Shown: positions 16,932 through 24,717, counted from the first letter of the stretch. The stretch is 41,104 nt of DNA from Aquibacillus kalidii (GCF_014280935.1 NZ_JACLZI010000028.1:1-41104); one strand, 5' to 3'. The notes: generated by a model not told the origin, from the sequence alone. Numbers and translations are program-made.

Positions 16932-17561
16932 TTAGTAAAGAAAATGAAATTTTTCATAATGTTCATCAAGCTCTTGTAAGCGTTCTCCCTGTGATTTAGT
17001 CTCTCTTACTATCGTTATATTTTCATCTTCCTTTTCACTTTTATCAGATGCAAACATAGCATAGTCAGGACTTTCACTTTCTTCAGCAAACTTTATAAAT
17101 GCATTCACAAAGTCTTCAATATATGTTGCCTCTTTTTTGAATTGATCTGAATCAAATCGGACATACTCCTCCCCGTGGAATATTCCTTCATTATCTCTAG
17201 GCATCCATTCTCCATATAATAATGGAATATCAACAAACGTAACACATTCATCCATGTTTTCGTTCTTACTTCTTAAGCATAAACTTACTTGTGAGAAATA
17301 GCTTATTTCTTCTATATCACTTATATCTTCTGGTTTAATGAAAATGATAGCCTTAAATCCTTCCTTATGCTTTTTATCCTTAATTACAGCTTGTGCTGAA
17401 TCGTAATGGGAAAACAGACCATTCCTACCAACAAACATAGCAAGATTCTCTTTTTTGTCAGAGTCCATTGTATCAATTCCAATAACCTCTTGCCCTTGCT
17501 CTAGTAGCTTATTTGTTATATGATACCCTACCCAATCATAGCAGCCCACTATTAGAAACAT
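16932..17561 (-). CDS. Degenerate NAD(P)-dependent epimerase/dehydratase-like protein (yjaV position)
   Basis: A 209-residue protein with an SDR/epimerase-like start: FLIVGCYDWVGYHITNKLLEQGQEVIGID shows the beta-alpha-beta layout of a Rossmann fold, but the glycine motif is GxxxxxG instead of GxxGxxG, and no YxxxK catalytic pair is evident. A later PLLYGEWMP segment resembles the epimerase family's VYGP region. It may bind a nucleotide weakly or have a non-catalytic role. It lies next to med, where B. subtilis has yjaV. AAAGGTGAG precedes the ATG. Confidence 0.6.
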   Translation of the reverse strand: MFLIVGCYDWVGYHITNKLLEQGQEVIGIDTMDSDKKENLAMFVGRNGLFSHYDSAQAVIKDKKHKEGFKAIIFIKPEDISDIEEISYFSQVSLCLRSKNENMDECVTFVDIPLLYGEWMPRDNEGIFHGEEYVRFDSDQFKKEATYIEDFVNAFIKFAEESESPDYAMFASDKSEKEDENITIVRETKSQGERLQELDEHYEKFHFLY

Positions 17562-17696
17562 CTATCTCACCTTTCTGTTAAAAGTTCTTTATAGTTGATT
17601 TCCAAATAATTTTCAACTAAAAAATAATAAATATTTATTTTCATTGATGGTTTTGGTAAACTATAGAAAAGAGCGTCAGTAAATGGGGTGAAAGTG

Positions 17697-17873
17697 TTGC
17701 GTTATATTTGGACAATTATATGGTCAATTTTACTTAGCTTTTTAGCAGCATATGTACTTACTAGTATGGCTGGTGAAACATTAAGCTTAACACCTGTTTT
17801 TGTTATTGCGGCTTTCTTTGCAGTTGCCGTAATCATCATAGGTGATGGTATTCTAACGGACGATGAGAAGTAA
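17697..17873 (+). CDS. DUF2929 small membrane protein (YjzD-like)
   Basis: A 58-residue protein with two membrane helices (about residues 2-22 and 32-51) and a short acidic tail (GDGILTDDEK). It matches the DUF2929 family in size and in its (M)RYIWTIIW start. Family function unknown. The TTG at 17697 is favoured: GGGGTG lies 6 bases upstream, and the family normally begins at this residue. In-frame GTGs at 17688 and 17694 lie within or too close to that ribosome site. Confidence 0.7.
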   Translation: MRYIWTIIWSILLSFLAAYVLTSMAGETLSLTPVFVIAAFFAVAVIIIGDGILTDDEK

Positions 17874-17877
17874 TTTA

Positions 17878-17912
17878 CAACCCTTGCCAACCTTAGACGG
17901 CAAGGGTTGCTT
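17878..17912. terminator. Terminator between the DUF2929 gene and its convergent neighbour
   Basis: A perfect 11-bp stem CAACCCTTGCC/GGCAAGGGTTG (17878-17888, 17899-17909) followed by CTTT. It separates two convergent genes. Confidence 0.8.
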
Positions 17913-17918
17913 TATGGC

Positions 17919-18248
17919 TTAATACCATGGTAGCAAGCTTAAGGCTGTCAGTGCTGCAAGTGGTACAACTAGTCTTCTAAACGGGCTACCATATGGATAG
18001 GGTCCTGGATAAGGACCATACGGATAGGGACCAAATCCATATCCAAAACCTGGATAACCGAATCGTTCATCACTATAGTTTTTATTAGTACGACCATGAT
18101 TAGGTATTGCAAGATAGACGTTATGCTCATCTACTCCTGTTATAATACCATCAAGTTTAGATCCATCATGTGTTTCGATCAATACATAAGAATGCATATG
18201 CTTACCACATAACTCATACATTTGATGTTGGGTACGGGTTCGATTCAT
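17919..18248 (-). CDS. Hypothetical protein with Tyr/Gly/Pro-rich tract
   Basis: A 109-residue protein in three parts. Residues 1-50 form a small beta-rich domain ([29 protein letters not shown]) that looks like an Sm-like or SH3-like barrel. Residues about 62-88 are a tract of [10 protein letters not shown]-type repeats. The C-terminus ([17 protein letters not shown]) is hydrophobic and could be a membrane or coat anchor. Similar proteins are common in spore formers but uncharacterised; the composition suggests a surface or coat location, which is inference. AGGAGGAGG lies just before the ATG. Confidence 0.65.
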   Translation of the reverse strand: MNRTRTQHQMYELCGKHMHSYVLIETHDGSKLDGIITGVDEHNVYLAIPNHGRTNKNYSDERFGYPGFGYGFGPYPYGPYPGPYPYGSPFRRLVVPLAALTALSLLPWY

Positions 18249-18342
18249 ATTTCCTCCTCCTTTATCTTTTATAGTCTATTCACTATTAAAGATTATTGTG
18301 ACAGGAGCGGAGGATATCTACATATATGTAAAGGGGAATTCT

Positions 18343-19164
18343 ATGGAAAATTTAGTAGAGTTGGGATTATTGATTAAATATTTATTTTTGGGATTGCTAC
18401 AAGGATTTACAGAGCCAATCCCCATTTCATCCAGTGGCCACTTAGTCATTGTACAAAACTTATTTAATATAAATATCGAAGGGCTTTCGTTTGAGATATT
18501 AGTTAACTTCGGATCTCTAATTGCAGTATTACTTGTTTACCGTGAGGATATCTTACGATTGATCAAAAATGGGATGGGCTTTATCTTTACAAAAGATCCG
18601 AAAAGCAAAGATGATTTTAATTTTATTTTTTACTTGGTCGTTGCTACCATCCCTGCAGGTATCATTGGTGTACTGTTCGAAGACCAAATCGCAGACACGT
18701 TTGATACACCAAAAATGGTGGGGATTACTTTAATCATTACCGGTATTGCATTATGGATCATTCGTAATATAAAAGGAAGGAAAAATGACGGTGGGCTGAC
18801 TATTAAGGATGCAATTATCGTAGGTCTAGCTCAGTCCGTTGCATTAATTCCTGGTATCAGTCGTTCCGGTGCAACGATTGTTGCAGCTATGCTATTAGGA
18901 ATGAAACAAGAAACAGCTCTTCGTTTTTCATTCTTGTTATTTATCCCTGTTAGTCTAGGGACGTTAATATTATCCGTAGACAAGATTGTGTCGGACGAGC
19001 AATTTAATGTTCTTTGGATACCATACTTACTAGCTTTTATTGCGTCTGTTATTGCGACCTATTATTCACTAAGATGGTTTATGAATATAATGGCACGAGG
19101 AAACTTAAAGTACTTTTCTTTTTATTGCTTTATTGCAGGTGCAATCGCGTACGTGTTACTTTAA
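18343..19164 (+). CDS. uppP: Undecaprenyl-diphosphatase (BacA/UppP)
   Basis: A 273-residue integral membrane phosphatase that recycles undecaprenyl pyrophosphate to the monophosphate carrier for cell-wall synthesis; it gives bacitracin tolerance when abundant. The two signature regions are present: Glu24 with PISSSGHL (residues 27-34), and [10 protein letters not shown] in the second repeat. About eight membrane segments are visible. The ATG at 18343 has AAAGGGG 6 bases upstream; an upstream in-frame GTG at 18298 has no ribosome site. fnr follows after 31 bases with no terminator, so they are probably co-transcribed. Confidence 0.93.
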   Translation: MENLVELGLLIKYLFLGLLQGFTEPIPISSSGHLVIVQNLFNINIEGLSFEILVNFGSLIAVLLVYREDILRLIKNGMGFIFTKDPKSKDDFNFIFYLVVATIPAGIIGVLFEDQIADTFDTPKMVGITLIITGIALWIIRNIKGRKNDGGLTIKDAIIVGLAQSVALIPGISRSGATIVAAMLLGMKQETALRFSFLLFIPVSLGTLILSVDKIVSDEQFNVLWIPYLLAFIASVIATYYSLRWFMNIMARGNLKYFSFYCFIAGAIAYVLL

Positions 19165-19195
19165 AACTTGATTACTTTGGAAAGGGGGAACGATA

Positions 19196-19897
19196 ATGAA
19201 AAACATTCTGAGTCACAAAGGTATATCAGGTGATTTAGCTGAACTATTAACCGAAGTAGATCATCATATTAAAATTGAAAAGAATGGTTTCCTCTTTCAA
19301 CAAGGTGAAGATGTTTCCGAAATCTATATAATAGTATCCGGTAGAATCCAAATCGGTAAAATTTCACCTGATGGTCGTGAATTAACACTACGTATATGTG
19401 CTAAGGGTGATATTGTTGGAGAACTAGCCTTATATACAGAGAATATCAAATATATATTAAATGCAAAAGCAATGGAAGATACGGAGTTAGTTGTTGTTAA
19501 AAAGCAAGCACTTGAGGAAAGACTTCTAGAAGATAATCGCTTAGCAATTGAATTTATGAAATTAATGAGTAATAACTATCGGAAAGATCAGACTAAATTT
19601 CGAGACTTAGTACTGCATGGAAAAAAAGGCGCCCTCTACTCTACCCTTATTCGTCTCACAAATAGTTATGGCATTAAAAAGAATGATGATATTCTGATTG
19701 ACATCATACTAACTAACCAAGAACTTGCTAATTTCTGTGGAACGTCCAGGGAAAGTGTAAACCGCCTTTTAAATGAGTTAAAAAGAAACGAAATAATCTC
19801 CATTAAAAAAGGGAAGATTACGGTTCATCATCTCCAATTTTTAAAAGATGAAATTAATTGCGAGAATTGCCCTTTAGTCTTATGCAGCATTGACTAA
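19196..19897 (+). CDS. fnr: Oxygen-responsive regulator Fnr
   Basis: A 233-residue Crp/Fnr-family activator of anaerobic genes. The N-terminal cNMP-binding-like beta-roll runs from about residue 15 to 125 (LFQQGEDVSEIYIIVSGRI, GDIVGELALY). The C-terminal helix-turn-helix is LTNQELANFCGTSRESVNRLLNEL, split here for reference at the ELANF helix. After it come Cys222, Cys225 and Cys230 in a C-x2-C-x4-C array, the same spacing as the C-terminal [4Fe-4S] ligands of Bacillus Fnr. This separates it from ordinary Crp-like regulators and predicts that it is active only without oxygen. The ATG has GGGGG 8 bases upstream; a strong terminator follows. Confidence 0.9.
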   Translation: MKNILSHKGISGDLAELLTEVDHHIKIEKNGFLFQQGEDVSEIYIIVSGRIQIGKISPDGRELTLRICAKGDIVGELALYTENIKYILNAKAMEDTELVVVKKQALEERLLEDNRLAIEFMKLMSNNYRKDQTKFRDLVLHGKKGALYSTLIRLTNSYGIKKNDDILIDIILTNQELANFCGTSRESVNRLLNELKRNEIISIKKGKITVHHLQFLKDEINCENCPLVLCSID

Positions 19898-19900
19898 TGA

Positions 19901-19926
19901 AACCAGCCTTAGCGGCTGGTTTTTTT
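19901..19926 (+). terminator. Terminator of uppP-fnr
   Basis: An 8-bp GC-rich stem AACCAGCC/GGCTGGTT followed by six T, immediately after the fnr stop and touching the end of the convergent radical SAM gene. Confidence 0.92.
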
Positions 19927-21046
19927 AATGTCTTGTTTTCTGTCTCATCGCTTTTGGTATATAGACACAATACGGCTCACTTTCTAAATAGTCGCCAGTT
20001 ACTGCATAGGCTCTCGACCTAGATCCACCGCATACATGTCTAAATTCACAAACACCACATTTGCCTTTATACTTATCAGGATTTCGCAAATCCTTTAACA
20101 CCTGTGATTCCCTATATATGTTGGATAAAGCATTCTCTCTTACATTTCCTACTTTAACAGGTAGTAGGCCACTCGGATAAACATCACCTGTATGGGAAAT
20201 AAAAATAAACCCATTCCCATCATTCACGCCCTTTGGAGCTCTACCAAGACCATCAATACTTCCCGTCTTACCATTCATTAATGCATCCTGATAATGAATG
20301 ACACTGTTTTCCTTCCCTTTATCTTCCCTAATTTTATTCTGAATAACTACCCTACGATAATGTTGTCCTGCCGTTGTCTTAATATCAAAAGGTACATGCT
20401 TAGAGGTTTGGTACAACCATCTAAATACTTTCTCATGTTCAGCAGGTGAAATCATATCTTTTTCCTGCCCTCTACCTATTGGGACTAAGAAAAACACACT
20501 CCATAGTACACAGTCAAGTTGCTTCATCAAATCCACCATGTCTTCTAGATAATCTACATTATATCGAGAGATTACAGTATTTATTTGGAGAGGCATTTCT
20601 AATTCATGTAAATACTTAATTGCATTCATCGTTAAGTCGAAAGAGCCACTTGTTCCCCGAAAATGATCATGTATTTCTGCATTATGTCCGTCCAAGCTGA
20701 ATGCCCATCTAGATAGTCCGACTTGCTTTGCTTTATTCATCGCTTCCTTCGTTACGTTAGGAGTTGCAGATGGTGTCATGGATACCCGTACACACTTTTT
20801 AACAGCATAATCGGCTATATCAAATACATCCGGACGCATTAATGGATCACCGCCCGTAAAAACAAGCATAGGATTATTCATTCCGTGTATATCATCAATT
20901 AGCCTTTTTCCTTCCTCATACGTTAGTTCTAATGGATGTCTATGATATTGTGCATCTGCACGGCAATGCAAGCATTTCAGTTGGCAAGCTCTAGTTAATT
21001 CCCAGATGACAATGAATGGATCTTGATTGTAGTCACGTGGTTTCAT
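19925..21046 (-). CDS. Radical SAM/SPASM protein (TIGR04053-like; NirJ/AhbD-related)
   Basis: A 373-residue radical SAM enzyme. The cluster motif is C-x3-C-x2-C at Cys21, Cys25 and Cys28 (ELTRACQLKCLHCRA), followed by FTGGDPLMRP. The C-terminus carries a SPASM-type array (CGVCEFRHVCGG plus a late Cys in SEPYC) for a second cluster. The overall pattern resembles the TIGR04053 group and the NirJ/AhbC/AhbD heme-modifying enzymes, so a porphyrin, heme or peptide substrate is possible; the substrate is not known. AAAGGAG precedes the ATG. An Fnr-type box at -41.5 predicts anaerobic induction. Confidence 0.8.
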   Translation of the reverse strand: MKPRDYNQDPFIVIWELTRACQLKCLHCRADAQYHRHPLELTYEEGKRLIDDIHGMNNPMLVFTGGDPLMRPDVFDIADYAVKKCVRVSMTPSATPNVTKEAMNKAKQVGLSRWAFSLDGHNAEIHDHFRGTSGSFDLTMNAIKYLHELEMPLQINTVISRYNVDYLEDMVDLMKQLDCVLWSVFFLVPIGRGQEKDMISPAEHEKVFRWLYQTSKHVPFDIKTTAGQHYRRVVIQNKIREDKGKENSVIHYQDALMNGKTGSIDGLGRAPKGVNDGNGFIFISHTGDVYPSGLLPVKVGNVRENALSNIYRESQVLKDLRNPDKYKGKCGVCEFRHVCGGSRSRAYAVTGDYLESEPYCVYIPKAMRQKTRH

Positions 21047-21079
21047 TTTATAGGACTCCTTTAGTATTCTTTACGTATC

Positions 21080-21122
21080 ATCTTAGCCTATCAAATCCTT
21101 ATTTAATGTGATTAAATTCACA
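21080..21122 (-). promoter_or_regulatory. Fnr-dependent class II promoter of the radical SAM gene
   Basis: A perfect Fnr/Crp-type box, TGTGATTAAATTCACA (21107-21122), faces the gene. On the minus strand a TAAGAT -10 lies at 21080-21085, predicting a start near 21073. That places the box centre at -41.5, the standard position for activation by Bacillus Fnr. Confidence 0.82.
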
Positions 21123-21131
21123 CATAAATAA

Positions 21132-21159
21132 TCTCCTATCATAGATAATAGATAGGAGA
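21132..21159. terminator. Hairpin after the DUF2249 gene
   Basis: A perfect 9-bp stem TCTCCTATC/GATAGGAGA with a 10-base loop, 11 bases beyond the DUF2249 stop. On the minus strand only TTATTTA follows, so termination may be partial; the T run is better on the plus strand. Confidence 0.55.
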
Positions 21160-21169
21160 CATTAATTTT

Positions 21170-21409
21170 TTATTTCTTTGTTATCGAAACTCGCCAAATA
21201 TCAGGTCCATTATCGAGGTAGTTCCAAGTAAACAGATTCTCTCTCTCGATCATGAACTGATAATACAGTGGTTTTGGGTCATGATCATTTGTAAGTTCCA
21301 TTCTTTCACCTGGTCCAAGCCCATCAAATATTTCAAAGATTCTTGGATGACGATATTTCGGATCAATGTCTGGTGCATAAATTTTTTCTGCGTATTTTAT
21401 ATCACTCAT
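21170..21409 (-). CDS. DUF2249-domain protein
   Basis: A 79-residue soluble protein of the DUF2249 type, recognised from APDIDPKYRHPRIFEIFDGLGPGERMEL followed by NDHDPKPLYYQF (given here in two pieces of the family signature) and the aromatic, charged C-terminus. These proteins often accompany anaerobic respiration or nitrogen-oxide stress genes in Firmicutes; their biochemistry is unknown. The ATG at 21409 is chosen because GGGGG lies 8 bases upstream; an in-frame ATG at 21424 is less well placed. It has an Fnr-type box at about -41.5. Confidence 0.78.
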   Translation of the reverse strand: MSDIKYAEKIYAPDIDPKYRHPRIFEIFDGLGPGERMELTNDHDPKPLYYQFMIERENLFTWNYLDNGPDIWRVSITKK

Positions 21410-21450
21410 TATTTGTACCCCCATATAACTTGTTTTCCCCTGCTAGTTAT

Positions 21451-21493
21451 AGCATAGTTGATTTAATAGATATTTATTGTGATAAAAAACACC
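21451..21493 (-). promoter_or_regulatory. Putative Fnr-type promoter of the DUF2249 gene
   Basis: TGTGATAAAAAACACC (21478-21493) matches the TGTGA-N6-TCACA box in eight of ten conserved positions. On the minus strand a TATGCT -10 lies at 21451-21456. The predicted start near 21444 puts the box centre at -41.5. Confidence 0.6.
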
Positions 21494-21500
21494 AATCTCC

Positions 21501-21544
21501 TATGATAATAATCACAGGAAAGAATAAATTCTTTTAACTATAGA
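21501..21544 (+). promoter_or_regulatory. Putative Fnr-type promoter of the second Crp/Fnr gene
   Basis: TATGATAATAATCACA (21501-21516) matches the box in nine of ten conserved positions. A TATAGA -10 lies at 21539-21544, predicting a start near 21551 and a box centre close to -42. It lies 7 bases from the box serving the divergent DUF2249 gene. Confidence 0.6.
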
Positions 21545-21572
21545 ATTTTTAATAGAAGGAAGTGTGTAAATT

Positions 21573-22265
21573 TTGAATCCAAGATCAATTCAAGATTTGT
21601 TGCAAAGTATGCCCTTATTTAAGGATTTGACAGACGAGGAAATGGCCCCCATTATCGAGCTTTCCCAATCGAGAAGATATGATCGGGGTACGCATATATT
21701 TATGCAAGGGGATCCTCTTACGAATGTTTACTTTATTTATCAAGGTAAAATTAAAATTTATAAAACTGATTTTCATGGGAAAGAACAAATCGTAAATGTT
21801 CTTCAGGAAGGAAATATGTTTCCTCATCAAGGTTTTTTTAGGCAAGATAAATGCCCTGCCCATGCAGAAGTTAGCGAAGATGCTATTCTAGTCTATATTC
21901 CTATTCATTTATTTGAAAGTTTTCTTTTGAACAATCCTGAGATATGTATGAAATTATTTAAAGTACTTGGTGATTTAATTGTCGATTTACAAAAACGACT
22001 GGAGGAACAAATTTTACATAATTCATATGAACAAATTATTTTATTAATTCTTCGCTTAACGGATAATTACGGTGAAAAAATAGCGGATGGTACCTTCAAA
22101 TTAAAAAATGATTTCTCTAACAGAGAGCTTGCAAATATGATTGGTTCTAGTAGAGAAACTGTTAGTAGAACACTGACCCAATTAAAAAAACAAAAACTCA
22201 TTTCTACAGACGCTTCTGGCAATTTCCTCATCGAAAAAGAACGTCTAGAAAACGAGCTATTTTAA
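21573..22265 (+). CDS. Crp/Fnr-family regulator lacking the Fnr cysteine cluster
   Basis: A 230-residue regulator. It has an N-terminal cyclic-nucleotide-type effector domain (RGTHIFMQGDPLTNVYFIYQGKI) and a C-terminal winged helix (FSNRELANMIGSSRETVSRTL). It lacks the C-terminal cysteines of Fnr; its only cysteines are in DKCPAHAEV and PEICMKL. The ligand may be heme, a nitrogen oxide, a thiol switch or nothing; this cannot be told from sequence. The start is TTG with AAGGAAGTG upstream. It is divergent from the DUF2249 gene and carries its own Fnr-type box, suggesting it is under Fnr control or self-regulating. Confidence 0.8.
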   Translation: MNPRSIQDLLQSMPLFKDLTDEEMAPIIELSQSRRYDRGTHIFMQGDPLTNVYFIYQGKIKIYKTDFHGKEQIVNVLQEGNMFPHQGFFRQDKCPAHAEVSEDAILVYIPIHLFESFLLNNPEICMKLFKVLGDLIVDLQKRLEEQILHNSYEQIILLILRLTDNYGEKIADGTFKLKNDFSNRELANMIGSSRETVSRTLTQLKKQKLISTDASGNFLIEKERLENELF

Positions 22266-22283
22266 TAAAAAAGCTATTAAAAT

Positions 22284-22327
22284 AAAACCCTTGGTATCTC
22301 CTCTTCAAAGCGGATTCCTAGGGTTTT
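22284..22327. terminator. Bidirectional terminator after the Crp/Fnr gene
   Basis: An imperfect hairpin with AAAACCCT and AGGGTTTT arms (22284-22327), additional GG/CC pairs inside and six T on the plus strand. It separates two convergent genes. Confidence 0.75.
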
Positions 22328-23365
22328 TTAGTCAATAAGATGGATAAGCACCTTTTCTAGATAAATATATTTTGGAATGTCTTCCATATGCTTGATCATA
22401 ACGGCAAACAAAAACGCTTTTTCCTCTACTTTCAAGTCTACATCACTTTGTTCATCATCTTTTATACTTTCAAAATACGTTAATATATAGTCTATAAGCT
22501 TAGTAATAAACTCGTTGTCATCACCCGCTTTATTTAGCGGTACTAGTAAATCATTGTACCAATAAGCTGCTATGTTTGGGTGCTTTTCCAATTCTTGCAA
22601 TGACTTCGGTGTGTTATGTAAATGATAGGTTGCTTTTAGTTTGTCGATCATTTCTGCTGGTTGTATTTCTTTCTGTATGGATAGTTGTTCGATACTAACC
22701 ATTTGTTCTCGATATTTCTCTAGATACCCGGTTAATAATAATTTAAAAAGATGCAGGATAAGATAGAATGTCTTTACTTGCCTTTCCATTTCCTTCCGTA
22801 CTTTTTCATATAGTATGTGATCTTGAACAAGATCGTAGTTTGCTATATCGTTAGTCGACTCATTAAAGAGATTGTCCAGACCCGAAGCAATTGCAGTATA
22901 GAAGTCTTTAGTACCTTTAATATTCTTCAAATAAAACCAAACTTGTTTCAAAACAGCTTTTTTTGTTGCTATTTCCTGAAAAAGTGACGGTACCTGGTCT
23001 ATATTTAGCTTATTTTTGATTTCCTCATAAATCTCTTTAATTTCAGGCTCTGCCTCTTCAGGAGTAACTTTGTTCTTATCCTTTTGTTTTTCACTCGATT
23101 TTTCCACAATCCCTACCCCTAGAGTACCACTAGATTCAATTTCTTTTATGACGATATCATCTACATATATTTTATGAACACCTTCCGTTTCAATTTCTTC
23201 TTCCTGAAACAACTTGCCTAACTGTATGGTTCCTTTTACTTTTTCTACCTTTATTGTGCCTAAGTGATACTCAAAAATTGGAAGGTTATGAAGAAGGTTT
23301 TCATAGTGTTTTACTTTTTGTTTAAGGGAATTGATTTGTTTGAATAATTCCGTGTAATTATACAT
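22328..23365 (-). CDS. GerPC-like N-terminus joined to a DehI-like helical domain
   Basis: A 345-residue protein. Residues 1-30 look like a coiled coil. Residues about 35-90 carry FEYHLGTIKVEKVKGTIQLG and IYVDDIVIKEIESSGTLGVGI, which resemble the spore germination protein GerPC. From about residue 103 the protein is all-helical: EPEIKEIYEEIKNKLNI and, later, YHLHNTPKSLQELEKHPNIA followed by YNDLLVPL resemble the two repeats of the DehI haloacid dehalogenase fold. I could not find DehI catalytic residues, so the domain may be structural. GGGAG lies 8 bases before the ATG at 23365; an in-frame ATG at 23380 lacks a good site. Spore-coat location is inferred from the neighbours. Confidence 0.6.
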   Translation of the reverse strand: MYNYTELFKQINSLKQKVKHYENLLHNLPIFEYHLGTIKVEKVKGTIQLGKLFQEEEIETEGVHKIYVDDIVIKEIESSGTLGVGIVEKSSEKQKDKNKVTPEEAEPEIKEIYEEIKNKLNIDQVPSLFQEIATKKAVLKQVWFYLKNIKGTKDFYTAIASGLDNLFNESTNDIANYDLVQDHILYEKVRKEMERQVKTFYLILHLFKLLLTGYLEKYREQMVSIEQLSIQKEIQPAEMIDKLKATYHLHNTPKSLQELEKHPNIAAYWYNDLLVPLNKAGDDNEFITKLIDYILTYFESIKDDEQSDVDLKVEEKAFLFAVMIKHMEDIPKYIYLEKVLIHLID

Positions 23366-23429
23366 GAGGATCACTCCCATAGTACTATTTCCATTATTCT
23401 ATTCCCTTAATTATAAATATATGATTTGG

Positions 23430-23705
23430 TTAATCCTCGAGACCAAAAGGAATGGCATTCGTTAACATAGGATGGTCAATACCATCTGGATCAATTATTG
23501 GTGAGCCTATTGGAGTAAAGTTAACATACCCAAAATCACCGTATGTTTGACCAATGAAATTATGTTTCGAATTACTAGATAGTGCTTGAAATACAGACTC
23601 GCCCAACTGTATGGTTGCATTTCCATCTATACTATTGATACCAAAGCCACCGAACACATTTATCGGCATTGGTTGGTTTTCATATCCAAATACCAAAATA
23701 GTCAT
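23430..23705 (-). CDS. GerPA/GerPF-family spore germination protein (copy 1)
   Basis: A 91-residue protein. The core INVFGGFGINSIDGNATIQL followed by GESVFQALS and the tail TYGDF...PIGSPIIDPDGID match the small GerPA/GerPF family, whose members sit in the spore coat and help nutrients reach the germinant receptors. Two related genes lie at 24387 and about 24732-25033. The ATG at 23705 directly abuts GGGAG; a TTG at 23696 has better spacing (9 bases) and may be the true start, giving 88 residues. It is divergent from the Hsp20 gene at 23841 and upstream of the GerPC-like gene on the same strand. Confidence 0.7.
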   Translation of the reverse strand: MTILVFGYENQPMPINVFGGFGINSIDGNATIQLGESVFQALSSNSKHNFIGQTYGDFGYVNFTPIGSPIIDPDGIDHPMLTNAIPFGLED

Positions 23706-23840
23706 CTCCCTACACCATTATTCTAAGACTATTATATTTGACTACTATAAATTGGTGATTATGATTACGACTAGAAATGATGAACGCTTAGGCACATATA
23801 AGAGTACTATGTAATAACATCACATAAGGAGAGTTACAAC

Positions 23841-24377
23841 ATGAAGCGTTATAATCAAAATAATGACCCTTTTTCCTTTATGAATCAAATGAACAATGGT
23901 CAGTTTTCCCCACAATATTTAGATAACATTAGAGAAATGGTAAAAAACTTTAACAGTGTTCTAAATGAAGATTTTTGGAAGGACATTCAAGGTTTTACTG
24001 GTAGTGGAAATAACCAAAGAAGAAATCCAAGACAGAGAGAGCTTGTGCCCTGTGAGATTTGGGAAAATGAAGAAAATTATTACATTAGTATACTAATTCC
24101 TGGGTTGACTACGGCTAGTAATGCCTATCTACATTTTTATAATGATCAAAAGCTAATGATTAAAGCCCAAGCAAGTCCTATTCAGCCGACAGGAGCAAAA
24201 TCACTTATTGCAACAGATTTCCCTCATCAAACGGTTGAAAAAGAAATTGACCTTCCAGGACCAATACGAATAGAACAATATACAAAGTCTTTTGAACATA
24301 ACATTCTTCACATTGTATTAGAGAAAAAGCAGGACACCAGTCAATCCGATAATTTCACGATTCCATTCGACTTCTAG
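23841..24377 (+). CDS. Hsp20/alpha-crystallin-type protein (spore coat CotM/CotP-like), copy 1
   Basis: A 178-residue protein. The N-terminus is Asn/Gln-rich and likely disordered (NQNNDPFSFMNQMNNGQ), and residues about 70-165 form an alpha-crystallin-like domain (PCEIWENEENYYISILIPGL, EKEIDLPGPI, ILHIVLEKK). The usual C-terminal IxI/V motif is not clear. Hsp20-like proteins such as CotM and CotP belong to the B. subtilis spore coat, and the gerP-like neighbours point the same way. AAGGAGAG lies 8 bases before the ATG. The 24387 gene starts 9 bases after its stop, so they form a pair. Confidence 0.7.
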   Translation: MKRYNQNNDPFSFMNQMNNGQFSPQYLDNIREMVKNFNSVLNEDFWKDIQGFTGSGNNQRRNPRQRELVPCEIWENEENYYISILIPGLTTASNAYLHFYNDQKLMIKAQASPIQPTGAKSLIATDFPHQTVEKEIDLPGPIRIEQYTKSFEHNILHIVLEKKQDTSQSDNFTIPFDF

Positions 24378-24386
24378 ACTGAGAGG

Positions 24387-24701
24387 ATGATTACTATTCA
24401 GATTAACATTGGAAACATTAAAGTATTTCATTTGTCAGGAACATCCTCCCTTGTTATTGGAAAAAGTAGTTTTGAGGGTGTTTCCAGTAACTCCAAAACT
24501 AATAATGGGGTCGGAAGCGCATATGGGGATGGCTCTAATATTAATATGAGTCCTTATAATTCCCCATTACATGACCCTGACCAGTACGACATACCCATTC
24601 AAAACCATCATGACATTAGTAGTCATTCACCTGAACCAATTAGCCATCCAATCAATTCTTTTAATGATTTTAAAAAGAATACTCCATATTGGGAGCCTTA
24701 A
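24387..24701 (+). CDS. GerPA/GerPF-like spore protein (copy 2), extended C-terminus
   Basis: A 104-residue protein. INIGNIKVFHLSGTSSLVIG and the SAYGDGSNINMSPYNSPLHD segment with the DPD motif match copies 1 and 3, but the C-terminus runs on with a His/Pro/Ser-rich tail (NHHDISSHSPEPISHPIN) absent from the usual 70-90-residue family members. The start is uncertain: GAGAGG directly abuts the ATG at 24387, and no other normal start precedes the conserved core. It is co-directional with the Hsp20 gene 9 bases upstream. Confidence 0.62.
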   Translation: MITIQINIGNIKVFHLSGTSSLVIGKSSFEGVSSNSKTNNGVGSAYGDGSNINMSPYNSPLHDPDQYDIPIQNHHDISSHSPEPISHPINSFNDFKKNTPYWEP

Positions 24702-24717
24702 ATGTTATCTTTTCACT

